The notes: generated from the sequence alone by a model not told the origin. DNA of 64,000 nucleotides from Sabellastarte sp. h YS-2021 (GCA_964017235.1 OZ024936.1:44133028-44197027); one strand, 5' to 3'; positions 1 to 12,124 are shown, counted from the first letter of the stretch. Program-made: numbers and translations.

Positions 1-654
1 GACTTTTCACACTAGCAATTTATTTGTGATGAATTTATACATAATCGATAAGGTGATACAACACACCCTCATTAAAACATATAAAGTGAACCAGTCAGTC
101 TTTTGGGGCAAATTTTATCAGGATGGAATATAACAGTGTTTTACAGTAATTTGCTCAGGACAGATGATTGATGGTCTTTGATTATTGTCTGATGTCACTG
201 AAAGTTTCACAAACTCGCCTTCAGGCCATTAATTCTCACGCCTGACAGTTGTTATTGCTGAGTGAATGAATAAAATAATCAGAACCTTGCTTTATCCACT
301 GAAGCCCCCTCCACGGGAAGTAATGAAATTAGGTTTCCAAAATATTATATTTTTTCTTCAGGCCAGAGTGATTTATCCCACACATAGATTCTTTGTTGTT
401 CATACCTCTCCTGTTTTGATGGAGTCTCTTCTATCTTTTATGGAATCATCAATGTTGCTGCGCCATGTCTTTTGCCAATCCATTAAATAATTGAAGTTGC
501 TCTTCAAATCATTTGCCCTGTTTGCCCAGAACACTTGTTGGCTGATGATGGCTTTCTTATGCTATTGGTTTTAACCTGGAACTGACCTCTGAAATTTCAG
601 GATTTTTGGTCATTGCCTACTACAGAAGTATCTGTACTTACCTTCAGAAAATGT
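1..654. other. Intron 4 sequence (minus gene), nothing recognised
   Basis: AT-rich. I saw no exon encoding the Cys-loop and no clear repeat. Short open frames here lack family features. Confidence 0.5.
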
Positions 655-885
655 ATTTATTTATTTGGGGTTTTACGTCGACACTCTCACCTCCCACCTC
701 TGAGGCTGGGATTCGGTTCCCGGCACGGCCTCAAGTGGGAAAGCTGGTAGATTCTTGCCGTCGGTTGGCAGTTTACAGTACAGAACCCTGACGAACTGTA
801 TGTACTGGTTTCCTCTTCCCTTCCAACTACCCGTCGTGATATGACCTGTACAGTGTTGAAAGTGACTTAAAACCCCAAATAAATC
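655..885 (+). mobile_element. SINE-A copy, head-truncated, with inverted tail at its 5' end
   Basis: From about 681 on it follows the SINE-A body: Pro/Thr-like tRNA remnant, the box-B-like GGGATTCGGTTCCC, CAAGTGGGAAAGCTGGTAG, the CCAACTACCCGTCGTGATAT block and a tail AAAACCCCAAATAAAT. At 655-680 the same tail appears in reverse (TTTATTTGGGGTTTTACGTC) and is joined to the body in place of the tRNA head. The ends are thus complementary. Because the left end is replaced, no target-site duplication can be assigned. Confidence 0.8.
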
Positions 886-1015
886 AACAGCAATGTCTAT
901 AATATACGCAGATAAATGATATTAACCTGGAAATCTATGCAAAGCATACTGCAGTACTTGGATCAGTTGTTGAAATGGACATAAAATCCATATGTGACAT
1001 TTGACCTGTACTTAC

Positions 1016-1254
1016 TTTGAGACATACCACACTGTTCCATTACTGTGTAGGAATATCAATCGGTTTGGAGTGGTGACTGAGTGAAAAGAAGCCTGCTTTT
1101 CATTTCTGAAGAAGACATCTGGGGTCCAGATCTTCTTCCAGGCTCCATCTGCAAGCTTGATTTTATTGAATTGCGTGCCGTTGAGGGTGAATGGCTTAAA
1201 CGTAAGCCTTGGGTCAGTCCATTTCTGTCTGAGGTACATATTCAAGGAGTAGTC
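1016..1254 (-). CDS. Cys-loop channel exon 4: ligand-binding domain with WTPDVFFRNEK motif
   Basis: This 239-bp exon (acceptor TTTTACAG, donor GTAAGT) encodes about residues 73-151. Landmarks in order are DYSLNMYLRQ; KWTDPRL (residues 83-89), the W-x-D-x-R-L segment; an N-glycosylation sequon NGT at 97-99; WTPDVFF followed by RNEK (115-125), the loop-A signature; FHSVTTPN; and a second sequon NGT at 144-146 before VWYVS. The W-x-P-D-x-F-F-x-N-E-K form and the following FH are typical of the anion-selective branch (GABA, glycine, glutamate- or histamine-gated chloride channels). The exon ends in phase 2. The next exon, with the Cys-loop, is not in the remaining 1 kb. No frameshift or stop is present, so the gene looks intact here. 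Confidence 0.95.
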
Positions 1255-4200
1255 CTGTAAAATACAAAATATTGTCACTCAGCTTAAACTTTTGGAGGAA
1301 CTTGTTTCAAAAGCATCAGATTAGCAAACAAGCACCAAAGACCTCGGTTTGACAAGAAGTAACAAGAATGGTCTATCTCCCAAGTTCACAAACAAAGTCA
1401 TATTATATTATGCCCAAAGTACCATATGATGAAACCTACAAACTAACAATCAAACCAGTGAAACCAGTTATTTGTGTCAGTCATCAGTCGACTAAGTAAT
1501 GCTTACATCCAAAGGATAGAATCATATTTAGTTATATTCAGTCAAAACACAGCAGCTACACTTGACAGAAGTCTACAAAATGATAAAGAAGATGACAGTG
1601 AACAAACCTGTGGGAACGCTCTGTCCATCCAATACTTAAATCCAACCATATATTGTAAGGTACTCTGACTGAGGACTTGATTAATGTTGTGTGATCTACT
1701 TGCTGTGACCTGATAGTTTATGCAAGCATCACAATGGGGTAATAACAGCACATTTGCCTTCTATATTTGGGTTTTTTGTGGGTTCCAATTTTAAGCTGAC
1801 CGTAAACAGTGAAATCTTGTAGTGTTGTTACTTGAGGATTGGGGTATGAAATTAGAGTGGTTAGCCTAATAAAGTACCCATATATGTGCTTTCACTGACA
1901 CCTGGAAAGCCTTTGCCTAAATATCTAATATTTTAATGGTAAACCATATCCGTACATCATTTCCCAGTTTAAGATGATTTTTTAAACATCCAGCATTTTA
2001 GGTAAACCATATCCAGTTCACCATTACACAGTTTAAGACCAAAAGTACTCTCAGCCAGAAGTACGAGAGAGCCAAAAATCCTTCGGCTGTATAACAGAAA
2101 AAATATTTTTGCAAATGGAGAGAATAACCAGATCTTATAAAATTTGGATGTTTTAGGTCATGTTTTACGTCATACTTTTGGTGATCTAAGTCTAAAATTG
2201 CTTTATCTCAGTATTTGCCAATGTCACTCAATGATTTATTCCAGAAATTATAGTTATTCAATTATAACAGATGTGTACAAATTTTACTTTTTTATATGTA
2301 ATTGCTTTAATGTATTTTGTTTAAGTATTAATCTGCTTTTAACTTTACGTTTTCTTGTTTCTCCTATTGTTTTTCGATATATTGTTTAGTGTCAAGCTAA
2401 TGTCTCACATGTCTCAGGAGACGATCAGTGACCTTCAATAGGATCATTCCCAACTAAGGTTAACAAACTGCCAAATGTAAGCGTCATCAGCCCCTCTCAC
2501 ACAATAACACATCTGTCTGCCATTGTGGAGAGAAGTTATGAAATATGTATTGTGTAATCTCTGCACAGCTAGGGCCTCAGGCTGTAAGTGATGTTCTTTT
2601 GATATTTCAGTACCACCTAGAAACAGACTGGCCATATGTGACGGTACAATCAATGATGATAGATTTTAATAGCAATTTAATTTTAATAGTTTAATATCAA
2701 TTCTCAGTGGACTTATTGATCATGATGAGATTCATGTTTCGGGGTATCAGAGTCAGCTTTTTCAGCCAGTGTTGAGGTCAAAACTGGTTTGTGTATATGT
2801 AAAGCTTCTCTTACATCCCAACGTACGTGGATACACACGTAAGTGTGGTGCAAATATTGTTGAAAAGTATGAACGTAGCCTGGTAGTGGGGTAGCAGAGA
2901 CTTGCACGTGCAAACAAGGTGTATTCTCCCAACAAGAGTGTCACTACTTGAAGATCAAATAACAGACTGCTACTGGCTACAGGTCGTACAGTGGGTTTAT
3001 ATACATGCAAGGTACACGTGAGTGTATCTTACAGCACATGGAAACAATGTAAGTAAATGGAGAGAACCTACAACACTAGTAAGGAGAATGCACGTGCCTA
3101 AGTCTCCCTTAAGTTACCCTTGAGATATGGATGCATTTGTAGCCATGCTGCGAGCACGCAGAGAATAGTGTGCATGTCAATTTTCATATCGAGGTGTCTG
3201 CAACCTCAAAAATCTGTTATAATATCACAAGTGGGGTTTAAGTGTCCCTTGCAAATCTCCCGATTTTTCGTCCCTTGCAAATCTGCCGATTTTTGTAACC
3301 AGGACGTACGTGCACGTACAATGGGATGTAAGAGAGGCTTAAACAGGCACACTGTAATCAGGCATTTCGCGAAATGTCTAATAAGTCTCAATACTCTCCT
3401 AGGTCATCTTGGAGGAGAGCTAAGCTTGGTTTAGACCCTATATTATGTGCAAAATGCCCTCAATGTGGTTAATATTTTTTTTAAGTTATGGAGCACATAC
3501 TGTTAAAATATTTCACCTAAAACTCTGGCTTTTCACTCTGGGTCCAGATTATTTGAGGAACACCGAGCAATATATACACCCGACATTGTATTAAAAGGTT
3601 ACCCTGATCTGACCTATAGTTTTTGAGTTGTCTGCACAGACAAACAGAGAACAAACAGATGTTATTACAATATTATCACCCAACTTCTTCAAGGGACAAT
3701 CGTAATAATTATCAACATTTAATATTCTGTAACCTAAAACGAGGATACAGGAATCTTCAAATCATTTATGCATTGAAAACATACATCTTTCCACCTCAAA
3801 AATCAAACCATATTTACAAACAAAAATACTCCATGATATCAAAGATTTGACAGGATGAATCATTTGTGTTCTGTTTAACCAAAGGTAATTTTCCCGACAA
3901 AAAGCTGCCCATGGCTTGTTAAGAATTAGTTTATGTGACATGCTCTGTGTCAAACGGGTCTTCAGTGGGCATTTAAGGAGAAAGGCCTGATAAGAAGCAC
4001 AGACCACCAAAAATCCAAGTGGTTGGAACAGTAGATTAGCAAGTATTCCTGGAGCACTAAATCAATTAGGGGTAGTTTGTTACAAATCCAAACAGCAGTC
4101 AGGGATTTGGATCCATTAAGCACCATTACTGTGTGGATGTTTTAAGCAATTCTCAGTGTAGGGTGTCAATAACTGATATATTATACAGACTAACAATTCA

Positions 4201-4639
4201 GTACTTCCGCTTTTGGTTCCTGTAATAGTTGTCAAAATGCTGCTCACTGTAAAAAAAATTCTATTTTTATAAACATATTTATTAAAACAGAGTGTTATTT
4301 TAGAAAACGTTTGTGTTCATATATAAACTATTATCATGTTTCTCATATTAAGGTGTTTCTTTAAACCTACTACTCAAACCTCTTGAGGGACCCATCAGTA
4401 TAATGGAAAAATAGTATATCTCAGCACGGCAATAAAAGTACTGTAATAAAAAAGGTTCATCCAGAGACTAAACTATCGCATGATATACCAGAAGGAAGGA
4501 TTGAGAAAACAAATAATCCTTCCACTTGTCTTGAGTATTTATAGTTTCAATGTCTGTATCAATCGAAGATCAGAGATTGTGTCATAAGTTATAAGGCTAT
4601 TTAATGGTTGGGTACCCGGCTATCCATTGAGATCACTAG
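1255..4639. other. Intron 3, 5'-distal part: no gene; E-box cluster and short duplication
   Basis: No recognised exon or named repeat. It does contain three CACGTG hexamers (2905, 3015, 3091), a 14-bp perfect palindrome GTACGTGCACGTAC at 3306-3319, a second palindrome CATTTCGCGAAATG at 3363-3376, and a 26-bp near-perfect direct duplication at 3244-3295. The short open frames on both strands near 3120-3430 look like by-products of this symmetry. Confidence 0.5.
3244..3295. repeat. 26-bp tandem duplication
   Basis: Two adjacent copies of a unit starting GTCCCTTGCAAATCT and ending GATTTTT. They differ at about two positions (CTCCCG versus CTGCCG, and the final base). Confidence 0.85.
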
Positions 4640-5020
4640 TCATAACTGATAGGTTAGGTTGTTGCACCTACAGTACCAGGTGTAGTCAACCTGACCGTCA
4701 ATACCTTACAGTTCCTCCATTCCACTCGTCAGTCTATAAATCAGTTTTAGTCATAGTTTTGCCTTTAATGCCCCTAAGATCTGGAATGAACTCCCTGATG
4801 ATGTGCATTGCACAACATCAATTGCCTCCTTCAGGAAACAGCTCAAAACTTACCTGTATTGAAAATAGCCTCCCTTGTCAACCATGCGTTAGGTTTGTAT
4901 GACCTGGCTATGTCATTGGATTAACGTTAATTATCTTGTCATATGCTCAGATGAGCCTCAGAGTCTATCATTGATAGCGATTAAGCGACATAAAAGTCCA
5001 CATTAGATTAGATTAGATTG
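4640..5020 (+). mobile_element. LINE 3' end, family 1 (reverse transcriptase C-terminus), degenerate
   Basis: The translation shows TRCSQPDRQYLTVPPFHSSV, then, after a frameshift, FAFNAPKIWNELPDDV and SIASFRKQLKTYLY followed by a stop. This AP-K-WN-LP-DD...SFRK-LKT-L pattern is the C-terminal tail of non-LTR retrotransposon polymerases of the CR1/L2 type. A 3' UTR ends in GACATAAAAGTCCACATTAG and an (ATTAG)n run at 5000-5020. It is a 5'-truncated, frameshifted dead copy inside intron 3. The copy at 29.6 kb is its close relative. Confidence 0.85.
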
Positions 5021-5284
5021 GGTGTAATAATATATCATTTGCACTGACTGTGGTTTGATAACTGAATGCAGCTAGATTTTACATAAGATAAGCTGGTCAA
5101 AAATGAAATAAGCACAGTCATAAATTGCCTTTACCATATGTGACATAGAATGCATAAAATAGAATGGTTTTACCAGCTACGGTTTGTTTACTGATGATGC
5201 AAAATATAGAAAGTAGCTTGGATTTTATATACTATGGTTCCGATCATCTGTGACACAATATAGAAAGAACTTGATGTTACTTAC

Positions 5285-5352
5285 CATGGTTTGCTCACTG
5301 ATGGCATAGAAGCTGTTGATGTAAATGCCTAGTTTGATCACAGTTGGTCCAC
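5285..5352 (-). CDS. Cys-loop channel exon 3: conserved 68-bp exon, first beta strand
   Basis: Acceptor TTTTGTAG and donor GTAAGT bracket 68 bp. With one base from exon 2 it encodes GGPTVIKLGIYINSFYAISE and then QTM (residues about 50-72). This matches the start of the Cys-loop ligand-binding domain, with GGP, a beta strand of alternating hydrophobic residues, N/V-S-F and the IS-E--M motif that leads to D-Y. A 68-bp exon at exactly this place is a known conserved feature of GABA-A, glycine and nicotinic receptor genes, which supports the boundaries. The exon ends on a full ATG codon (phase 0). Confidence 0.92.
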
Positions 5353-6621
5353 CTACAAAACATTATTTCTTCTTATTGTCATGCAGTGATTGATGTAGGT
5401 AACTGTTATACTTGAATATTAAATATTAATCTATCATAAAATAAAGATTATTGCAAATCTTGATATAAGTGTATCTTGCTAATTCCTATTCATGGTAAGT
5501 GAAAATGGTTTCAGATTTTTTTTCATTTCATCAAAGAACATCGTGAATTTTTAAGTTGTTGGTATGTAACCCACATGATTAACAACATACTAAATTGAAT
5601 TGATGCAAATAATTAATGACATATATATTTAAATTTAATTGTTCAAATCTTGCAGAAGATAAGATGATCATATAAATATATAATTATGAAGATAAATTCA
5701 CGTTGTAAATTATCAAACAAAATCAATCTTAAGATGTAAAGAAACTTATTATTTATGCTAATACAGTATTGTTGTTTTCAAACATATGCTAATGATTCTT
5801 TATGCAAAATCCAATTTTAATCTCACATAACCTGTTGTGCTTCTGTTCCACATATGGTGATAATCATCACAGTGTATGTATAAAGGATTAAAAATCACAA
5901 CAAAAGCTGATTAAATAATTGAAATAATATAACCTGCAAAAACTGTATCAAAGACAAAATATTCCATACAAGGAATGTGCAATTTATATGAGAAAAATAA
6001 ACACACCATGTGATCTATTGTGGACATGCAACAACAGAAAAACAGTACATTACAGCCACAAATGCTTTGCAAATTAGCATTAAGCAGTTTAATAACTTGT
6101 CTTATAAATTTTTTAAAAGACATGCTTAAAAAAACCATTGGCACCTGTACCTACCTATCCAGTACAGTTCTTTACATTTTTTTATGTTATAAACAATAGT
6201 GTAACTAAAAGTGTTTGGAAAAACCAAACATTCTAATTGCTCTGAGCCAATATGTGGTAATATCTAATTAAATTTTGATACTCGTGATTTTTGGTTGATT
6301 TGTAATTGATTTTAAAAACAAGAAAACGTGGTACCCACTGCGAATAAACACAAATTCGGAATATTAGATGCAACACCAACAATTTGTATCAATTTGCTAT
6401 AGTTTGTTGGATTTCTTTGTTAAGGTATTGCACATCTGCAATTATACAGCACCAATGTTATACTGTAGTTATACAACACAAAGTACTAGCTATTTTGTTA
6501 CTCTTCTAACAGCATCTATCCATGAAACACTAAATTCTATGTAACTATATCCCTAACAGTTGATTTGTGCTCCAATATCTTCTCACAAAACAGGCAATGC
6601 AAAGCTTGATTTGCAACTTAC
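5353..6621. other. Intron 2, nothing recognised
   Basis: Very AT-rich 1.27 kb. I saw no exon, SINE or terminal inverted repeat. Confidence 0.5.
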
Positions 6622-6677
6622 CAATGGGCGGAGGTGTGCGCGAATAGCTCTGTGTTCTACTTCGTAAAATCATATAC
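6622..6677 (-). CDS. Cys-loop channel exon 2: N-terminal extracellular segment
   Basis: A 56-bp exon between acceptor TTTTGCTACAG and donor GTAAGT. In the gene frame it encodes YMILRSRTQSYSRTPPPI, residues about 32-49, plus one base of the following Gly codon. It runs straight into GGPTVIKLGI of exon 3, the place where family members have a short Pro-rich stretch before the first beta strand. Many relatives carry Tyr-Asp and Arg-Pro here; this one has Tyr-Ser and Arg-Thr-Pro-Pro-Pro. No stop interrupts the frame, and both splice sites look strong. It is too short to be recognised alone; the evidence is position, phase and the join to exon 3. Confidence 0.8.
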
Positions 6678-6724
6678 CTGTAGCAAAAGAGGCTTGTGAG
6701 ATAAGAAAAAGCAACACCTAGATA

Positions 6725-7345
6725 AATAGAGTGTAGGACATAGAGGTGGAGTAAGCTGTAAGTATATAGAACTGCATGTTATAGTGGTGAAATAAGAAGA
6801 AAGCATATGGAACTCTATGTAGTGGTGGTGAAATAAACAGAAATCGTTTGAAATTATGTGGTAATGTGGTGGACTAAGTGGAAGGAAAACATATGTAACA
6901 TTTCGACATGGTGGTGAAATAATCAGGAAAGCATGTGGAACTGTTTCACCTAGTGGTGGAATTAGAGGAAATCCTGTTTGATATGATAGTGAAATAAGCA
7001 TGCACCATTTGCATGATGTTGTGGTGGAATATTGAAGAAATCCTATGGTTTTTTATGCTGTAGTAGTACAGTAGACAAGGAGGATATGGTGTAAGGGAAA
7101 TATAAATAGCAGGATATGATATAGTGGTGGAATAACCAGAACAAAGAGAAACCATATTGAACTGTATGGCATGACAATTTTGAATAAGCTGGTCCCATAT
7201 GGAACTGTATGGTAATATAGTGAAGTAAGCATGCAGCATTTTGAACTGCATGGTGTAGTGGTGTGCATTTGAATATGTGTTGCACATTAGTGATGTTTTA
7301 AATTGGCATAAACAATGGTGTGAAATAAAGGTAAACAGGACCAAA
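6725..7345. repeat. Degenerate minisatellite, about 42-bp period
   Basis: The core GTGGTGAAATAAG with variants recurs at about 6784, 6825, 6866, 6911 and 6953, then less regularly to about 7330 (spacings 41-45 bp). Units also carry a CATATGGAACT-like block. The long minus-strand open frames here come from the repeat and do not suggest a protein. Confidence 0.8.
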
Positions 7346-8793
7346 ATGTAATAACAGTGCAGGGAATATGATCAGCGAGATGTTGGCAAGGATGTAAGCA
7401 AAGTGCATACTACTGACAGTTCATTGAAAAAATAGACATTTTAACATATTAACTGACTGTATTTGTGCACTATAGTGCTTTGTATAAACGGATGATCAAA
7501 AAAGCACAAATACAAAATAAACAGAACGTTTTGCTGAAGTTGGACATACAAGAAAATTCACAAAATATTGAAATGTGGGCAATAGAGAAATATACAATAT
7601 TGTGTGCTGAAGGCAGTCTTGTAGGGACACATTAGTGCACATTAGTTAAATAGGCAAATAACCATATATGAATAACAAATGTATTAGATCAGCACAGTTT
7701 CTTTTAGGGAGTGATGATACACATAAAAATGAAAAAAATCTAGAATAAAGAAACAATGAATCATATGTGATTTAAACACAGGAATCAAATTGTCGGTGAG
7801 ATATGCATATTTGAATGAATAGTTCATAATAATGTGTGGCATGCAACATGTAGATATGACAGAATCAGTCCATTAAAACACATAATTTGAAAAATACGAT
7901 AACAGAAGGAACCTGTATAAGTGAGACATTTAAGGTTTGTCTGTGTGATGGTGCAGTTTTGGACACAAAGGTTGGAGACAAAATATGGCAGGGATTGGGG
8001 GCATTAAGTTTGGGTACCATTAAAAAGTCAAACCACACAACTGTGTATTTCTTAGAAACTGGAGCAACTTTAATGATTTACAGAAACTCGAAACTAGGCT
8101 TAAGCTTCAATTACTGCTAGAGTTTAGTTGCAAATGTTCCGTAGCAAAATGCTTTTGGCAGAAGGGTCTCCACTTTGAGGCCAATTCGTCATTTCTGCTT
8201 AGCCTGTCATATTTTGACTTCATCGAGGTTATGGTTAACATAAACCCAGTTCATTATAGATATACTTGCACTAATGTTTGCACTTAATGTTAACATCTGA
8301 CACATTTTTATAATCTTTCAATATCTACTATTGCATGCTTTCCTCACCAAAACCTCAAGACTAAGCTGATTTCATTACAATGTAATTAAATTGCTTTGTA
8401 CTGTGTACTAGGCCAGTTGTCACGCACTTCTGTGACTTCTCCTCACTTTCTAATAGATTGTTTGATTTTTCTTGCATGTGTATCATATCCAATTCCGGTT
8501 CTGTTACCTGTGCCTATTAGTGGTTTTTGTCCCTACCTCTGGGGCCTCATTAGATGGATGTCAGGGGGGAGAAACTAGCTCTAGACAGGACTTCTAGGAT
8601 GTCCTCAGGTCATTAACTCTTACATAAATGTGGATATGTAACCCAAATGAAAGTTTCATATGACATAGGGAGTCGTATTTTGAACTATATCTGCCAAGGA
8701 CCCTAAAATGGAAGTGGTTAATATGTGAAAATACTTCCAGACACTGTGAAGCCTAGTCACTGCGATACCTGGATACGATTCGATTTTATTTTA

Positions 8794-8794
<1 letters not shown>
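7346..8794. other. Intron 1 stretch, nothing recognised
   Basis: AT-rich. An open frame at 7887-8120 (77 codons) has no family signature and no splice context; I do not call it a gene. Confidence 0.45.

Positions 8795-8826
<32 letters not shown>
8795..8826 (+). repeat. Homopolymer of 32 G
   Basis: An uninterrupted run of 32 G preceded by TTTTATTTTAC and followed by AACTCC. It can form G-quadruplex structures. The true length may differ because such runs are hard to sequence. Confidence 0.95.
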
Positions 8827-8827
<1 letters not shown>

Positions 8828-9594
8828 ACTCCTTTTTAATAATGTATGACGTGGTATATGTTTTATTGGGAAAAACCAAAGAAATGAAAAAGTGCAACAA
8901 AATAATAAAATCCAACAAAGCCAGATACAGAAGAAAGAAATAACTAAAGAAATTAAAACATGCTGTTTTAAAACACCAGGAATAAATACCATTACTGGCT
9001 TGGCTTACTCCTTGAAATAGTAATGGGTTATATCTGTGATAGTAAATTTTAAAATCATATGAGATCATTGCAATTAAAATAATAGTTTTGCAATAAAATA
9101 ATAATTATCCCAAAAGCATGACAACTCCATGTGAAGATAGTGCCACATTAAAATTAGTACGGAAATGGACAATCAACATAGTAATCAACTTCGTTAATCA
9201 ACATCGTTGCAATCCAAAATTCAAAGAAATGCGTCAGATAGCTGTTTAATCATAAAAAATGTATGTTGATTCGATGATTCAGTGAGTTTGAATTGGAAAT
9301 ACATTGTTGTCAGCCTAAATTTTGGACGACCTTGAACCGTTTTTATAGCCACGTCATAAATTTGAAAAGGGAAGTGACGTCAGACAGAGAGATAATTTCC
9401 TGCGGCTATATTGGAAAAAGAACTTGCATTGTTTGTTGGGTAGTTGGTTGTAGATTTATTAAGCCTCGACTATTTCCAGTATCTTGGGTAGTTTGAAACA
9501 TTAAAGCTGATAGACAAGATAGAGAAGATTGCAGTGTACAGCTGGGGAGAAACCCATGGGTAGACTGTATCCAGCCATGTGCACTAATAATGTC
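8827..9594. other. Intron 1 stretch, nothing recognised
   Basis: AT-rich, with a TGACGTCA-like site near 9375. No coding or repeat signature. Confidence 0.4.
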
Positions 9595-9892
9595 TGCCAC
9601 TATCGGGCAACACACTCGCCTAGGAACATAGAGGACGTGGGTTCAAACCCGGGTACAGGCAGATACATAGTGGCTTGGATGACCACTTAAAATAGGTCCT
9701 ATCCCCCAGTGGCAGGCTAAATAACAGAGAGGAAATAATAATTGGGCCATTACCTCTGTCTTTCTGTTAGGGGAATGTAAGTTACTTGAGAGTTTGGGTT
9801 GTACTTGTGCAGTCAGATGGGTTGAATAGACCTTTGAGGCCTGTAGTATGTGGAGATATTTCGATGAGTATAAAAATACACAAATACACATT
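9595..9892 (+). mobile_element. SINE-B copy (tRNA-derived), diverged
   Basis: Homologous to the copy at 13.0 kb. It has a tRNA-like head with box B GGGTTCAAACCCGGG, then ACAGGCAGATACATAGTGGC, a CAGTGGCAGG block, TTAGGGGAATGTAAGTTACT, a GTACAGTC-like block, and a tail GGAGATATTTCGATGAGTAT ending in an A-rich stretch. Box A is damaged, so the copy is probably inactive. Confidence 0.85.
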
Positions 9893-10952
9893 ACTATACA
9901 TTAACACTGGAAGACTAAGTACAGACACATGCAAATTAAAATCCACAATCCTAAACAAGTCAAATACCAAATATCTGCAGTCACAATTGGATTAACAAAA
10001 CATATGTGCAATAGTTACTAGCAAGATTTAAAATTTGATTAGTTTCAAGAGACCATATTTAAAAGCATGTCAATTAAAAATTAAAATATTACTGAAAAAG
10101 CCTTTAATTTTCTAAAATTTTGAGAGTAATTTTAGACATGTACGATTTCATGACTGATTTTCAAAACGAACTGATAGGGGTTAGCAAAAGCAATCCATAG
10201 GTATAAAAAAGCGTGGAAATTCTTGTTTTCTTGTTCAGAATGGCGTATTATGTCACATTCTGCGTCCAATACTAACTGCAAATATCTCGCATAAAAAAGG
10301 TTTTGGGGTTTGAAGTGGGGTTACAGTTTATAGGTCGTAGTGGGTTTTTTTACCGGTAGGGGTTTCCTGTCTATGGTAAATGTTTCGTTTCACGAGTTCT
10401 TCAAAAACTTTTTTGGGAGACTTTTCCTGACGCCCATCACTGTACACAAACAAGAAAACAAAAATACATGCAATATTATCTGCAAGGTAGAGGGACATAT
10501 CTCTAATGATGGGATGTGTCTTCACATTATTGTACATTGTGGTATTGGAGAAACAAAAATAACAACTGTGTTAATTAATATGACCATACACAAAATTAAT
10601 TGCCACTGTCAACAAAATCAATAGTGATTTTATGTTATCTATTTACAATACTACTGTCACTTGCTATACAAATTACTGATAAAAAATTATTTTAAACTAT
10701 ATGTCTACTGAAATTATTTGATGGCATAATTATATTAAACTTGAGTATTATGTAACACCTTGATATTAGAATTAAAGATAATGAAAAGTTTTGAAAAAAG
10801 AGAAAAAACAAACATATTGTTGAATTTAACAAAAAGCAAAATAACCAATCTAATTCCCAGTCTAATCCATTAAATGATTGTGGTGTATTATGTTTCTTGG
10901 AAATCCGAAAACTACCATGTACTATTATCACAGATCTATATCAACATAAAAA
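9893..10952. other. Intron 1 stretch, nothing recognised
   Basis: AT-rich sequence without coding or repeat signature that I can name. Confidence 0.4.
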
Positions 10953-11022
10953 GTGGCAGTGCTGAGGTCCTATCCCAATATGACCCTGGGTGTTGCACCA
11001 GAAGTAAAGCCCAAATTTGACT
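10953..11022 (+). mobile_element. SINE-C tail fragment
   Basis: It matches the 3' half of SINE-C: AAGTGGCAGTGCTGAGG, TCCTATCCCAATATGACCCT, then AAGTAAAGCCCAAATTT. The tRNA head is missing. Confidence 0.7.
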
Positions 11023-12124
11023 TTATATCAATATAAATTTCTGACATATGTACATGTAATTGAAAACATTAATCTTTGGTTTCCCTCTTCCCAGCTAATT
11101 TTTCAGTACTTGCAAATACATTTACTCTGAGAGTTGAATTACATGTGGTAAAAATAAAATTCTCTCACGAAAGAAAAATATTTTTCCCATGCATAAACCT
11201 CTCAACCAGGGGCTGTTGATTTACATGACTGCTGACCCACGACATCTTTACCCCTAGCAGTGAAAGTGCTGTACAAACTAAGACTGGTGAATAGCTTGAA
11301 GTTTTATTCTTGACATTTAATAATTCTTCTCTTGGTCTTTCCTCTGATGTGAATGAACTAAAGAAGTGCCTGTGTACTTGTTTTATTCCTGGCAGTCGAT
11401 CACTTACTGCCTTTGTCTGCACTAGACACTTATTTGAACCTTGTGTCAATTGAAATCCTGGCAATCTTTGAGGCATTTGCTGTGAGTAGAAAGATCAGAG
11501 TTCATCTAGATTATAATGCACAAATAAGAAAGTGGTCAAACATAGTTAGGTTGTCACAAAGGGGAACCATCGTTGTTCTCAGTAGTCAGAAAAACTAGGG
11601 AGGGAAAGACTTCTCAAATGGATGACCATCACCAATGGTGGGACACTTATGACGTGGCCTTGTTGTAACATTCTGCAAAAACCAGGATTTCTAATAAGAA
11701 CTCAGGCTGAAGTAACACATTTGCTTCCCAAGACTCAGTTCAGGGTTCACTTTTCTGGCTGAAACTGAAGATGAAAACTGGGTAGGAGCTTATCCGTGCC
11801 TGGTAGTGTATAAAAAAGAACCTGAATTAACTAGCATGCACTGCAGTCTGTCATCCACTTAACTAATCATTATAAGACCTTAACAATATGATGAAGGGAA
11901 AATAAACCCCAAACAACCATTCAATCAGACATCTATTAATCTGCCTAAGTCGTAAGTGGCATACATTTTTACTTCAGATTGCCCACTGGATTTCAGTACA
12001 GAATATTGACTTCACCAATCACTGTGTGCATGCATCAGGTTTTCAGTTTATGTAATCTAATATAATGCTAGTAGGTACAATACCCTTGCCTCAAGGTGTA
12101 ACTCGGTGTGCTAAACTATTAAAA
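11023..12124. other. Intron 1 stretch, no supported gene
   Basis: A 103-codon minus-strand frame at 11165-11476 was examined. It shows no domain I recognise and no flanking splice sites that fit the channel. Confidence 0.4.

Noticed and set aside
3120-3434. Overlapping open frames on both strands (104 and 61 codons)
   Set aside because: They mirror each other through local palindromes and a tandem duplication; no domain, no splice context.
6657-7344. Minus-strand frames of 114 and 132 codons
   Set aside because: They lie in a degenerate 42-bp tandem repeat; the apparent protein periodicity comes from the repeat.
11165-11476. 103-codon minus frame that faintly recalls a DNA-binding transposase segment
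   Set aside because: No cysteine/histidine spacing or other motif could be confirmed, and no transposon ends flank it.
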